Part shown: one piece after another, positions 16,632-25,377 of the stretch
Layout of the letters: the number at the start of each line of letters is the position of its first letter
Position numbering within the stretch: the first letter of the stretch is position 1
Source: CBDBFH01 sp965204775
GTDB lineage: Bacteria > Pseudomonadota > Alphaproteobacteria > JAPOUT01 > G958296285
Assembly: GCA_965204775.1 (NCBI GenBank)
Contig: CBDBFH010000029.1
Coordinates: 124,001-188,000 of the forward strand
Direction: 5' to 3'
DNA: 64,000 nucleotides
Program-made: the position numbers and the translations under genes
Notes under the pieces: model-generated
Told to the model about the DNA's origin: nothing
The model's input: the letters and a program-made list of their open reading frames with translations, nothing else
Database searches by the model: none

Positions 16632-17288
16632 ATGCCGCCGGTTGGCGATTTCTTGTTTTGGGGGTTTCTCGCCCTGCTCACCGCCGCCGTTGCGGCGCTG
16701 ATCGCCGCCCCGGCGCCGCCGCGCGCCCGCGCCGTCCTTTTCGCCGGCATTCCGGCGCTGGCGCTGGGGCTTTACCTCCTTCTGGGATCGCCCCATCTGC
16801 CCGACCGGCCCCTTGCCCCCCGCCTCGCAGGGCCGCCGGAACAACTGCCTTTGCCCGCCCTCGCCGCCCGCCTCGAAACCCAACTCGCCCAAAGCCCGCA
16901 AGGATCAGAGGGCGAGGGCTGGAGCCACCTCGCCCGCCTCTATATGAGCTTCGGCAGATATGAGGAGGCGCAGCAGGCCTGGTTGCGCGCCCGCGACCTG
17001 TTAGGCGCGCGCAGCGATTTGCTTTCCGGCTATGGCGAGGCGTTGTTGCGCGAGGCGGGCGGTGTGGTCACGGATCGCGCTCGCCAGGCCTTCGAGGCCG
17101 CCGCCGCCGATCCAAACGCTTTCGGCGCGCGGTATTTTCTGGGCCTCGCCGCAAAACAGGAGGGCCGCCCCGGACAGGCCCGGAAAATCTGGCAGGAATT
17201 GCTCAACGACGCCCCGCCCGGCGCCACCTGGACCGCCCGCATCAAACAGGCCCTGGCCGAACTCCCCGGCAAAGAAATATCCCCCTGA
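16632..17288 (+). CDS. CcmI/CycH-like membrane TPR protein
   Basis: A 218-residue protein with two N-terminal membrane helices (DFLFWGFLALLTAAVAALIAA and LFAGIPALALGLYLLL), then a periplasmic part with TPR-like helical pairs (GWSHLARLYMSFGRYEEAQQAW, ARYFLGLAAKQEGRPGQARKIW). This is the layout of CcmI/CycH, which presents apocytochrome c to the haem ligation machinery, but it is shorter than usual and no other ccm gene is nearby. A TTG six bases upstream of the ATG is a possible alternative start. Function is inferred. Confidence 0.7.
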   Translation: MPPVGDFLFWGFLALLTAAVAALIAAPAPPRARAVLFAGIPALALGLYLLLGSPHLPDRPLAPRLAGPPEQLPLPALAARLETQLAQSPQGSEGEGWSHLARLYMSFGRYEEAQQAWLRARDLLGARSDLLSGYGEALLREAGGVVTDRARQAFEAAAADPNAFGARYFLGLAAKQEGRPGQARKIWQELLNDAPPGATWTARIKQALAELPGKEISP

Positions 17289-17344
17289 AGCGGGCAGGGG
17301 GTATCAAGGGGCGTGAACCCCGAAGCCCATAAGCCCGCAAGCCC

Positions 17345-18274
17345 ATGATTATTCGTTTGACTCCCGGACAAAAGCGGATCGCGCAAGCGATCGTCATAAT
17401 CTTCGAGACAGGCCGCGCCCTGCCCGACTACAGCCGGGTCACCCTCCTGCCCGGCGACCGGGGGCATTTGAGCTATGGCCGCACGCAATTCTCGCTGGCG
17501 AGCGGCTGCCTCTATCTGGCCGTCAAGGAATATGTCGCGCAGAGGGAAGCCGCCTTTGCCGAAAGACTCGCCCCCTATCTGGCGCAGCTGGCGGCGCGCG
17601 ATTGCGCGCTGAATACAGACTTGTCTTTCCGGGCGTTGTTGTCCGACGCCGGACGCGATCCGGCGATGATCCGGGCGCAGGACAATCTGACCGACCGCCT
17701 GTTCTGGCTCCCGGCGCTCAGAGCGGCGGATGCATTGGGCCTGTCCGAGGCGCTCTCCGCTGCAGTCGTTTATGACAGTTTCGTTCATGGCGGCTGGGCC
17801 CGGATGCGGCGGCGCACCCTCGAACGTTGCGGAACCCCGGAAAACCTCACCGAGCGCCGATGGATTCAATCCTATCTCGCCCAGCGCCTCGAATGGCTTA
17901 CCGGACACTCCAATCCTCTCCTGCCCTACACCGCCTACCGGGTGCGGAGCCTGCGCAAAATCGCCGGGCAGGACAACTGGCGGCTGGAGCCGCCCCTGAT
18001 CGTGCGCGGCGTGCGGATCGACGGGCAAACCGCCGCCGCCCGCCCGCCGGTCGCAGGCCCGGTTGAAGAAAACCCGCCCCTCCTGCGCCGCACCGACCCG
18101 CCCATGCGCAGCGACTATGTCAGCCGGGTCGCCCAGGCTCTGGGACTGCCGGACACGGACCGGCGGGGCTTCGACCACGTTTTCGAAGAGGCGGTCAGGG
18201 CCTTTCAGGCCGAGCATGGACTCATCCGGGACGGTATCGTCGGCCCGGCGACCCGCGCCGCCCTCGGCTTCTAG
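17345..18274 (+). CDS. GH46 chitosanase-fold protein with C-terminal peptidoglycan-binding domain
   Basis: A 309-residue protein. The N-terminal part matches GH46 chitosanases: PGQKRIAQAIVIIFETG provides the putative general acid Glu21 and LLPGDRGHLSYGRTQFS the base Asp38, the spacing expected for the family. SAAVVYDSFVHGG is another family block. Residues 255-309 form a peptidoglycan-binding repeat (FEEAVRAFQAEHGLIRDGIVGPATRAALGF region). No signal peptide is visible, so it either acts inside the cell, as a phage-type lysin would, or leaves by another route. GH46 has a lysozyme-like fold, so a cell-wall substrate is possible. Confidence 0.82.
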   Translation: MIIRLTPGQKRIAQAIVIIFETGRALPDYSRVTLLPGDRGHLSYGRTQFSLASGCLYLAVKEYVAQREAAFAERLAPYLAQLAARDCALNTDLSFRALLSDAGRDPAMIRAQDNLTDRLFWLPALRAADALGLSEALSAAVVYDSFVHGGWARMRRRTLERCGTPENLTERRWIQSYLAQRLEWLTGHSNPLLPYTAYRVRSLRKIAGQDNWRLEPPLIVRGVRIDGQTAAARPPVAGPVEENPPLLRRTDPPMRSDYVSRVAQALGLPDTDRRGFDHVFEEAVRAFQAEHGLIRDGIVGPATRAALGF

Positions 18275-18355
18275 CCCCCCCCTGTTTTCCCCCGCCCGCC
18301 GGTGCTAGGCTCACCGGCGGCAGCGCATAAAACAGGGGCAGGCAGGGAAGGGGAG

Positions 18356-19897
18356 ATGAAAACCAAGGCCGATATTCTGTCCGCGCTTGAAGAACGCCGC
18401 CGCGCCGCTCAGGCCGGCGGCGGCGAACAGCGCATCGCCGCCCAGCACGCCAAGGGCAAACTCACCGCCCGCGAGCGCATCGCTCTCCTGCTCGACCCCG
18501 AAAGTTTCGAAGAATTCGATATGTTCGTCGAGCATGACGCCCGGGAATTCGGCATGGATAAAAACCGCATTCCCGGCGACGGAGTCGTCACCGGCTGGGG
18601 CGCGGTCGCCGGACGCCCGGTCTATGTCTTCGCCAAGGACTTCACGGTTTTCGGCGGCTCCCTGTCGCGGATGCATGCGCGCAAGATCACCAAGGTGCAG
18701 GATATGGCGCTGCGCAGCGGCGCGCCGATCGTCGGCCTGTTCGACGCCGGCGGCGCGCGCATTCAGGAAGGCGTCGACGCGCTGGGCGGATATGGCGAAG
18801 TCTTCAGCCGCAACACCCTCGCTTCCGGTGTGATCCCGCAGATTTCGGTGATCATGGGGCCGTGCGCCGGAGGCGACGTCTATTCCCCGGCCATGACCGA
18901 CTTCATCTTCATGGTCCGCAACTCCTCAACCATGTTCGTCACCGGGCCGAATGTGGTCAAGACCGTGACCAATGAGGACATCTCCGCCGAAGATCTGGGC
19001 GGGGCCTCCGTCCACACCGTCAAATCCGCCGTCGCCGACGGCGCCTTCGACAGCGACGCACAGGCGCTGGAACAGGTGCGGCGGCTGATCGGCTTCCTGC
19101 CCTCCTCCAACCGCGCCCGTCCGCCCCGCCGCCCCGTCCGCGACCCGCATAACCGCCGCGAAGCCTCGCTCGAAACCCTCGTCCCCGAAAACCCCAACAC
19201 CCCCTACGACATCCGCGAGGCGGTCCTGAAGATCGTCGATGACGGCGATTTCTTCGAAATACAGGAAGCTTTCGCACAGAATATCGTCACCGGCTTCGCC
19301 CGCATCGCCGGGTCCGCCGCCGGGGTCGTCGCCAACCAGCCGATGGTCCTGGCCGGCGTGCTCGACTCCGACGCCAGCCGCAAGGCCGCCCGCTTCGTCC
19401 GCTTCTGCGACTGCTTCTCCATCCCCCTGATCACCCTCGTCGACGTCCCCGGTTTCCTCCCCGGCCCGGCCCAGGAATATGGCGGCCTCATCAAGCACGG
19501 CGCCAAACTGCTCTTCGCCTATGCCGAGGCGACCGTCCCCAAAATCACCATCATCACCCGCAAGGCCTATGGCGGCGCTTATGACGTGATGGCCTCCAAG
19601 CATCTGCGCGGCGACCTCAATTATGCCTGGCCAACCGCCGAAATCGCTGTGATGGGGGCCAAAGGGGCGGTGGAGATTCTCCACCGCAAAGACCTCGGCG
19701 ACCCGGAGAAAATCGCCGCCCACACCGCAGCCTATGAGGCGCGCTTCCTCAGCCCCTTCGCCGCCGCCGAGCGCGGCTATATAGATGATGTGATCAAGCC
19801 GTCCCGCACGCGCGAGCGCATCGCCAGGGGGCTGGAACTGCTCAAAAACAAAAACCTCTCCAATCCCTGGAAAAAGCACGACAATATACCACTGTAA
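18356..19897 (+). CDS. pccB: Propionyl-CoA carboxylase, beta (carboxyltransferase) subunit
   Basis: A 513-residue carboxyltransferase that moves the carboxyl group from biotin to propionyl-CoA, giving methylmalonyl-CoA. The family blocks are all present: KGKLTARERI, FGGSLSRMHARKI, FDAGGARIQEGVDALGGYGE, SVIMGPCAGGDVYSPAMTDF, VTGPNVVKTVTNE, VDVPGFLPG and KAYGGAYDVM. These match PccB rather than AccD or methylcrotonyl-CoA subunits. AGGGGAGATG gives a good ribosome site. The alpha subunit follows after 31 bases, and a methylmalonyl-CoA mutase-type fragment at the end of the window fits the same pathway. Confidence 0.93.
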   Translation: MKTKADILSALEERRRAAQAGGGEQRIAAQHAKGKLTARERIALLLDPESFEEFDMFVEHDAREFGMDKNRIPGDGVVTGWGAVAGRPVYVFAKDFTVFGGSLSRMHARKITKVQDMALRSGAPIVGLFDAGGARIQEGVDALGGYGEVFSRNTLASGVIPQISVIMGPCAGGDVYSPAMTDFIFMVRNSSTMFVTGPNVVKTVTNEDISAEDLGGASVHTVKSAVADGAFDSDAQALEQVRRLIGFLPSSNRARPPRRPVRDPHNRREASLETLVPENPNTPYDIREAVLKIVDDGDFFEIQEAFAQNIVTGFARIAGSAAGVVANQPMVLAGVLDSDASRKAARFVRFCDCFSIPLITLVDVPGFLPGPAQEYGGLIKHGAKLLFAYAEATVPKITIITRKAYGGAYDVMASKHLRGDLNYAWPTAEIAVMGAKGAVEILHRKDLGDPEKIAAHTAAYEARFLSPFAAAERGYIDDVIKPSRTRERIARGLELLKNKNLSNPWKKHDNIPL

Positions 19898-19928
19898 AAC
19901 CGGTGGTTTGTTTGGGGGGGGGCTTTTC

Positions 19929-21920
19929 GTGTTCGACAAGATTTTGATTGCCAATCGCGGCGAGATCGCCTGCCGGATCATCGAAACCGCCCGCAAATTG
20001 GGAATCGCTTCGGTTGCGGTCTGGTCGCAGGCCGATTCCGGAGCGCGGCATGTCCGCCTGGCCGGCGAGGCGGTCTGCATCGGGCCGCCCCGCGCCGCCG
20101 ACTCCTATCTGAAGATCGAAAACATCATCGCCGCCGCCCGCAAAACCGGCGCGCAGGCCATTCACCCCGGCTATGGCTTTTTGTCCGAAAACGCCAATTT
20201 CGCCCAGGCGGTCCGCGAGGCGGGCCTCGTCTTTGTCGGCCCCAACCCGGAGGCGATCCGGGTGATGGGCGACAAAATCCGCTCGAAGAAACTCGCCCAA
20301 AACGCCGGAGTCGCCACGATCCCCGGCCACCCGGAGGCGCTCGAAGACGCGCAGGCGGCGGCGCAGATCGCCGGGCAAATCGGCTTTCCGGTCATGATCA
20401 AGGCGGCGGCGGGCGGCGGCGGCAAGGGAATGCGCATCGCCTTCGCCGGTAGCGACCTCGCCCGCGAAGCCCAGGCCGCCGCCCGCGAGGCCGAAGCCGC
20501 TTTCGGCGACGGGCGCATTTTCATCGAAAAATTCATTGAGCGCCCCCGGCATATCGAAATCCAGATTCTCTGCGACCGGCATGGCAACGGCGTCCATCTG
20601 GGCGAGCGGGAATGCTCAATCCAGCGCCGCAATCAAAAAGTGATCGAAGAGTCACCCAGCCCGTTCCTCAAACCGGAAGTCCGCGAAGAAATGGGGCGGC
20701 AGGCATTGGCGCTGGCCCGCGCCGTCTCCTATGACAGCGCGGGAACGGTCGAGTTCGTCGTCGATCCCGATCAGAATTTCTACTTTCTCGAAATGAACAC
20801 CCGCCTGCAGGTCGAGCATCCGGTCACCGAAGCCGTCTACGGGGTTGATCTGGTCGAGGAGATGCTCCGGATCGCAGACGGCGAGCCGCTTCGCCTGCAG
20901 CAGCAAAAACTGGCCCCCCGCGGCTGGGCCATCGAAGCGCGCATTTACGCCGAAGACCCCGCGCGCGGCTTCCTGCCCTCGACCGGAAGGCTCACGCGGT
21001 TCAGGCCCCCGAAAACCGGCGCAGAAGGGCAGAAAATTCGGCTCGATTCCGGAGTCGAAGAGGGAGACGCCATCCCGGTCTTCTACGATCCGATGATCGC
21101 CAAACTGATCGCCCATGGCGCGGCGCGTCCGCAGGCCGCCGCCGCCATAAGCGAGGCCCTTGAGCGCTTCGAGATCGAAGGCGTCGAGAACAATCTCCTC
21201 TTCCTCTCCGCCGTTGTCAGCCACCAAGCCTATGGCAAAGGCGAGACGACGACCGATTTCATCGCCAGGCATTTCGGCGAAACATTCAAGGCGCCGGGGC
21301 CGGAGGATCACACTCGCGCCGCGTTTTTATCTGCGGCGCTTTTTGCCCATCTGGCCGAATGGCGTGCCGCCTGTTTTGCGGCTTCCGGCCCGGTCCTGCG
21401 CCCTGCGCCGCCCTCGCGCCTTGCGGTCCTTCTGGACGCGGAGAAGCATGAGGCCCTCTGCCGCCTGGAAGGGGAGCGGCTGCATATCGAAAGCGGCGGA
21501 CGCCGCTTTACGGTCGAGAGCGATTGGCGTCCGGGCCTGCGCCTCTTCGAGGGCCGGATCAACGGCGAAGCCTTTGTCCTGCAGATTGCCCGCCGGGTTG
21601 CGGGCTGGACGCTCCGGCATTGCGGCGCGCGCTGTCTGGCGGTTGTGCGCGAGGCGGCGCTGGCGGCGCTGGGCGATTGCCTGCCGCCGCCTCTGGCGCG
21701 CGAGGGCCTGCGCGAGTTGCGCTGCCCAATGCCGGGGCAGGTCACGGAAGTTCATGTGGCGGCGGGCCAGCAGGTGCGCGCCGGGGAGGCGCTGGTCAGC
21801 GTCGAGGCGATGAAGATGGAAAACATCCTGCGCGCCGAAAGCGACGCCGAAATTCAGGAGGTTCTCTGCAAGCCGGGTGACACCCTCGCCCTCGGCGACC
21901 CCATCCTGCGCTTCGCCTGA
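19929..21920 (+). CDS. pccA: Propionyl-CoA carboxylase, alpha (biotin carboxylase + BCCP) subunit
   Basis: A 663-residue protein combining biotin carboxylase and biotin carrier. FDKILIANRGEIACRII opens the biotin carboxylase domain; ATP-grasp motifs include KAAAGGGGKGMRIA, RNQKVIEESPSP and FLEMNTRLQVEHPVTE. A middle linker/BT region follows, and the C-terminal carrier domain holds the biotinylated Lys in VEAMKMEN. I chose the GTG at 19929 because FDKILIANRG is the conserved start; a TTG 21 bases upstream is possible. Together with pccB it forms the holoenzyme. Confidence 0.93.
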   Translation: MFDKILIANRGEIACRIIETARKLGIASVAVWSQADSGARHVRLAGEAVCIGPPRAADSYLKIENIIAAARKTGAQAIHPGYGFLSENANFAQAVREAGLVFVGPNPEAIRVMGDKIRSKKLAQNAGVATIPGHPEALEDAQAAAQIAGQIGFPVMIKAAAGGGGKGMRIAFAGSDLAREAQAAAREAEAAFGDGRIFIEKFIERPRHIEIQILCDRHGNGVHLGERECSIQRRNQKVIEESPSPFLKPEVREEMGRQALALARAVSYDSAGTVEFVVDPDQNFYFLEMNTRLQVEHPVTEAVYGVDLVEEMLRIADGEPLRLQQQKLAPRGWAIEARIYAEDPARGFLPSTGRLTRFRPPKTGAEGQKIRLDSGVEEGDAIPVFYDPMIAKLIAHGAARPQAAAAISEALERFEIEGVENNLLFLSAVVSHQAYGKGETTTDFIARHFGETFKAPGPEDHTRAAFLSAALFAHLAEWRAACFAASGPVLRPAPPSRLAVLLDAEKHEALCRLEGERLHIESGGRRFTVESDWRPGLRLFEGRINGEAFVLQIARRVAGWTLRHCGARCLAVVREAALAALGDCLPPPLAREGLRELRCPMPGQVTEVHVAAGQQVRAGEALVSVEAMKMENILRAESDAEIQEVLCKPGDTLALGDPILRFA

Positions 21921-21930
21921 GCGCAGGCGC

Positions 21931-22542
21931 TCAGGGCGCTATGCCGACAAGGATCAGAGGCACCGCCGGGACGCCCCTCTGCCAGGTGACATTGCGTAGA
22001 GCGCTCTCATAGTATGGAACGGCTGATGACATTTGAGACGCCATTTCTTTCATGGGCACTATCTCTATCCCGACATCAATGACATTCCTGGCGAATAAAG
22101 CCGGATGCTTTACAAAAAGGTCATACGCAACATCCCCGATCAATCCAAACTGCACTTCCACCGCAACCCGTTCTTTGACAAAATCCGTCTGGTAATATGT
22201 CTGGACCGGTTCCAGCCCGGCTTCGATGATTTTTTCTTTCTGCTTCTCCGCAGGCAGGAAAACGATCTCGCGCAAGATTCTCTCATCCTTCGCCGCCCAC
22301 AACTTCTCCTGCCGTTCCTTTTGCCAGCCACACTTTTTGAAGATTTGCGCCATATCCCGGTTCAAATCTTTCGGGGAGTATAACCTGCGGCCCTTCATCG
22401 TTTTCTCTTTGGAGATTTTAATCTTGCTCTTTTTGGCGTTCGTCGACTCAATGACCTTCTCGATATCCCCCCAGAGATTGGGCTTGTTAACTTGAAGAGA
22501 CTCAAAGCCGTTCAAATGAGAATATTTTGCGGCAATTCTCAT
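21931..22542 (-). CDS. Type II restriction endonuclease, BglII/BstYI family (likely R^GATCY)
   Basis: A 203-residue protein that I recognise as close to BstYI along its whole length. MRIAAKYSHLNGFE at the start, YQTDFVKERVAVEVQFG in the middle and MKEMASQMSS near the end are the matching blocks. Putative catalytic residues Asp120, Glu129 and Gln131 (the ExQ variant of PD-(D/E)xK seen in BglII) are intact. The expected target is RGATCY. Its codons are clearly AT-richer than its neighbours. The start overlaps the lipB stop as TGATG, so it may be translated by coupling. No methyltransferase gene is found in this window. Confidence 0.9.
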   Translation of the reverse strand: MRIAAKYSHLNGFESLQVNKPNLWGDIEKVIESTNAKKSKIKISKEKTMKGRRLYSPKDLNRDMAQIFKKCGWQKERQEKLWAAKDERILREIVFLPAEKQKEKIIEAGLEPVQTYYQTDFVKERVAVEVQFGLIGDVAYDLFVKHPALFARNVIDVGIEIVPMKEMASQMSSAVPYYESALRNVTWQRGVPAVPLILVGIAP

Positions 22543-23225
22543 CAGTGGCCGCTATTGGGCTTCACCTGACGCAGGCCGAAAACCTCTCCGAAGGCCGCCT
22601 GGAGCGCGCGGTCGGCCTCCTCCAGCGAAACCGGCAAACCCAGAGCCGCAAGGCTGGTCACCCCGGCATCCGCAATCCCGCAGGGCACGATCCCCTCATA
22701 GGCGCTCAAATCGGGCGCAACATTCAAACTCACCCCGTGATAGCTGATCCAGCGCCGCAGGCGAAGCCCAATCGCGGCAATCTTCTTCAACCCGCCATCC
22801 TGCGCGATCCAGACCCCGGCCTCCCCCGAACGCCGCACACCCTCAACCCCCAGACAGGCCAGCGCCCCAATCAGCCAAGCCTCCAAATCCTCCACAAAAG
22901 CCCGAACATCACACCCGCGCCCGCGCAAATCCAGCATCACATAGGCAATGCGCTGCCCCGGCCCGTGCCACGTCACGCGTCCGCCCCGCCCCGTCCGGTG
23001 GACGGGAAAACGCGCCTCCAAAATCTCCTCCTCCCGCGCGCTCGTCCCCGCCGTGTACAGCGAAGGATGCTCCAGAAGCCAGACCCGCTCCCCCGCCGCG
23101 CCGCGCGCCATCCGCGCAACATGCGACTCCATCGCCGCCACCGCCTCCGCATAGCCGACCGGACCCGCGCTCGTCCGCCATTCGACGCAAGACCCCTCCG
23201 GCGAACGCGCAACAGCCAGACTCAA
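22542..23225 (-). CDS. lipB: Octanoyltransferase (lipoate biosynthesis)
   Basis: A 227-residue LipB that transfers octanoate from acyl-ACP to lipoyl domains. The conserved blocks are HPSLYTAGTSA, GRGGRVTWHGPGQRIAY, GGLKKIAAIG with the catalytic Lys (147/148), and YEGIVPCGIADAGVTSL with the catalytic Cys182. A TTG start overlaps the nfeD stop by four bases. The end overlaps the restriction gene by one base. An otherwise normal LipB. Confidence 0.93.
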   Translation of the reverse strand: MSLAVARSPEGSCVEWRTSAGPVGYAEAVAAMESHVARMARGAAGERVWLLEHPSLYTAGTSAREEEILEARFPVHRTGRGGRVTWHGPGQRIAYVMLDLRGRGCDVRAFVEDLEAWLIGALACLGVEGVRRSGEAGVWIAQDGGLKKIAAIGLRLRRWISYHGVSLNVAPDLSAYEGIVPCGIADAGVTSLAALGLPVSLEEADRALQAAFGEVFGLRQVKPNSGH

Positions 23226-23674
23226 GACTCCCCCTTCTCCGGCTCGACCAGAAGCACCGTCCCCTCGCTGCCGACCACCCGAACCCGCTCCCCGGAAGGC
23301 AAATCACGCTCGCCGCGAATCTTCCAGATCGTATCGTCAATCCTCAGCTTGCCGCTCCTGTTCTCAAGCGGCGCGTCAAGCGTAAAAACCCGATTCACAT
23401 AACGCCGCCCCCGCCGGTTGAGCGAGGGCCGCCCCGGCCCGCCACTCCGCCGCATGATCCGGTGCCCAATCAGCAGCGAAGCCGGAATCGCCACCGCCGC
23501 CAGCAGCATCTCAATCTGCCAGCCCGGCGCAAACAAAGCATGGATCAAACCAACCGCCGCAAGCCCCAGCGCGACCCAGAACAGATAAATGCCGGGAACC
23601 ACCACCTCCGCCGCCGCCAGCAGAACGGCGAGGATCAGCCACCAATTGTCTATCGAAGCAAGCCAGTCCCTCAT
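23222..23674 (-). CDS. NfeD-like membrane protein
   Basis: A 150-residue short NfeD protein. It has three hydrophobic segments in the first 75 residues (WWLILAVLLAAAEVVVPGIYLFWVALGLAAVG region and EMLLAAVAIPASLLIG) and a C-terminal OB-fold domain with GRRYVNRVFTLDAPL and GERVRVVGSEGTVLLVEP. NfeD proteins pair with SPFH/stomatin proteins in membrane microdomain or quality-control complexes, and the SPFH gene lies immediately upstream with a four-base overlap. Confidence 0.9.
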   Translation of the reverse strand: MRDWLASIDNWWLILAVLLAAAEVVVPGIYLFWVALGLAAVGLIHALFAPGWQIEMLLAAVAIPASLLIGHRIMRRSGGPGRPSLNRRGRRYVNRVFTLDAPLENRSGKLRIDDTIWKIRGERDLPSGERVRVVGSEGTVLLVEPEKGES

Positions 23675-24681
23675 GCTCTTCCGCCCGCCGGGCGCGCGCC
23701 CGTGGCGGGCGGCCTGTCGCTGACCCGTCCGCCGCCACTTCCTCCTCCGCCGCCGCTTCCGCTACCGCCCGGCTTGCCCGCATCGCGAACCAGCTCGGAA
23801 ATCCCGCCCAGCGCGCCGATCAGATTGGCCGCCTCAATCGGAATCATCAAAACCTTCTGATTGGGCGAAACCGCCAACTCCTTCAGCGCGTCAACATAAC
23901 GCCCGGCGACAAAATAATTCACCGCCTGAACATCGCCCTCGGCAATCGCCAGCGAGACCATGCGGGTCGCCTCGGCCTCGGCCTGGGCCTCGCGCTCGCG
24001 CGCCTCGGCATCGCGAAACGCCGCCTCGCGCCGCCCCTCCGCCTGCAAAATCGCCGCCCGCTTCTCCCCCTCCGCCTCCAGAATGTCCGACTGGCGCGAG
24101 CCTTCCGCCTCCAGAATCACCGCCCGCTTGTCACGCTCCGCCTTCATCTGGCGCGCCATCGAGTCAACCAGATCCTGCGGCGGACGAATGTCCTTGATCT
24201 CAACCCGCGTCACCTTCACGCCCCACGGCTCGGTCGCCTCGTCGATCACCTTGAGAAGCTGCGCGTTGATCTGGTCACGCTGCGACAGCAACTGATCCAG
24301 GTCCATGCTCCCCATCACCGTCCGCAAATTGGTCATCGCCAGATTCAAAATCGCATATTGAAGATTGCGAACCTCATAGGCCGCGCTCACCGCATCCAGA
24401 ACCTGATAAAAAACAACCCCGTCCACCGAAACCATCGCATTGTCGCGCGTGATCACTTCCTGCGTCGGCACGTCGAGCACCTGCTCCTGCATGTTGATCC
24501 GGCGCCCGATCCGGTCGAAAAAGGGAATAATGATCCCAAGTCCCGGCTCCAGAAGACGCGCAAAACGCCCAAAACGCTCAACCGTGAAGGTAAACCCCTG
24601 CGGAACTACGTTGACCGTGAAATACAGCGCAACCACCGACAGCAACAGCGCCGACAGGACAAAAATATCAAGAAAATCCAT
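23671..24681 (-). CDS. SPFH/stomatin-type membrane protein (QmcA-like)
   Basis: A 336-residue SPFH protein with one N-terminal membrane helix (DIFVLSALLLSVVALYF), then the SPFH domain (FTVERFGRFARLLEPGLGIIIPFFDRIG, QVLDVPTQEVITRDN) and a long helical region (KRAVILEAEGSRQSD repeats). The tail after GGIS is Gly/Ser-rich. It likely oligomerises at the inner membrane with the NfeD partner. The start at the second Met is supported by a GGAGAG ribosome site. Confidence 0.92.
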   Translation of the reverse strand: MDFLDIFVLSALLLSVVALYFTVNVVPQGFTFTVERFGRFARLLEPGLGIIIPFFDRIGRRINMQEQVLDVPTQEVITRDNAMVSVDGVVFYQVLDAVSAAYEVRNLQYAILNLAMTNLRTVMGSMDLDQLLSQRDQINAQLLKVIDEATEPWGVKVTRVEIKDIRPPQDLVDSMARQMKAERDKRAVILEAEGSRQSDILEAEGEKRAAILQAEGRREAAFRDAEAREREAQAEAEATRMVSLAIAEGDVQAVNYFVAGRYVDALKELAVSPNQKVLMIPIEAANLIGALGGISELVRDAGKPGGSGSGGGGGSGGGRVSDRPPATGARPAGGRA

Positions 24682-24864
24682 AAAACAACTCTCCAGCGGG
24701 TCAGACCACAATCCTAGCCGGAAGAAGGCGAAAAGAAAAAGAAATTGCCGCTAATAAACATAAAATAAATGTGGTTCAGGATATAATCCACCTTTTTATT
24801 GAATTTTCCCCCCGGCGATGCGATATTCACAATATTGAAAGGAGAGAGTCCCGGCGTCCCTGAA
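24682..24864. other. AT-rich divergent intergenic region
   Basis: The stretch separates the SPFH gene (left) from the siroheme gene (right) and is much richer in A and T than the flanks. It must hold both divergent promoters. No box stood out enough to name, and no RNA gene is seen. Confidence 0.4.
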
Positions 24865-25377
24865 ATGTTTCCTGCCCTTCTTGATCTGAGCGTGCGGCCT
24901 GTTCTTGTTGTCGGCGCGGGCGAGGCGCGGGCGCGCCGTCTTGCGCTGGCCCGCGAGGCGGGCGCGTGTGATCTGCGGGTCTATGGTCCGCCGCGCCTGC
25001 CCGGCGCGCGGGAGATGGCGGGCGGGGTCGTTCTGATCGCCGGGCTGGAGGCGGGGCAGGCGCGCCAACTCGCGCAGACCGCAAGACAGGCCGGGGCGCT
25101 GGTCAATGTCGAGGATGTTGCCGAGCAGTGTGATTTTCATGTGCCGGCGATAGTCCGGCGGGGCGATCTTTTGCTGACCGTTTCGACCGGCGGCAAGGCT
25201 CCGGCGTTGTCGCGGGCCTTGCGCGAGGAGCTGGAAATGCGCTTCGGCGATGAATGGGCCGCCCGCCTGGAGGCTCTGGCCAATGCCCGCGCGCGATGGC
25301 GGCGCGAGGGCGCGGGCATCGGCGACCTCTCCCGCCGCGCCCGGCAGATGATCGAGGAAGAGGGATGGCTGCGCTAG
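24865..25377 (+). CDS. Siroheme synthase N-terminal domain protein (precorrin-2 dehydrogenase/ferrochelatase)
   Basis: A 170-residue protein with the CysG N-terminal (Met8p/SirC) fold: LLDLSVRPVLVVGAGEARARRLALAREAGA supplies the NAD-binding loop, and VNVEDVAEQCDFHVPAIVRRGDLLLTVSTGGKAPALSRALREEL is the family core. It lacks the uroporphyrinogen methyltransferase part of full CysG. It would oxidise precorrin-2 and perhaps insert iron into siroheme for sulfite reductase, which fits the overlapping APS reductase gene. The ATG at 24865 was preferred over an earlier one. Confidence 0.88.
   Translation: MFPALLDLSVRPVLVVGAGEARARRLALAREAGACDLRVYGPPRLPGAREMAGGVVLIAGLEAGQARQLAQTARQAGALVNVEDVAEQCDFHVPAIVRRGDLLLTVSTGGKAPALSRALREELEMRFGDEWAARLEALANARARWRREGAGIGDLSRRARQMIEEEGWLR

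Noticed and set aside
18298..18319. Hairpin GCCGGTG...CACCGGC before pccB as a terminator
   Set aside because: It lacks a T-run and lies close to the pccB start; random GC-rich pairing is as likely.
22105..22383. Plus-strand reading frame opposite the restriction gene
   Set aside because: It is a shadow; the minus-strand frame is an intact BstYI-like protein.
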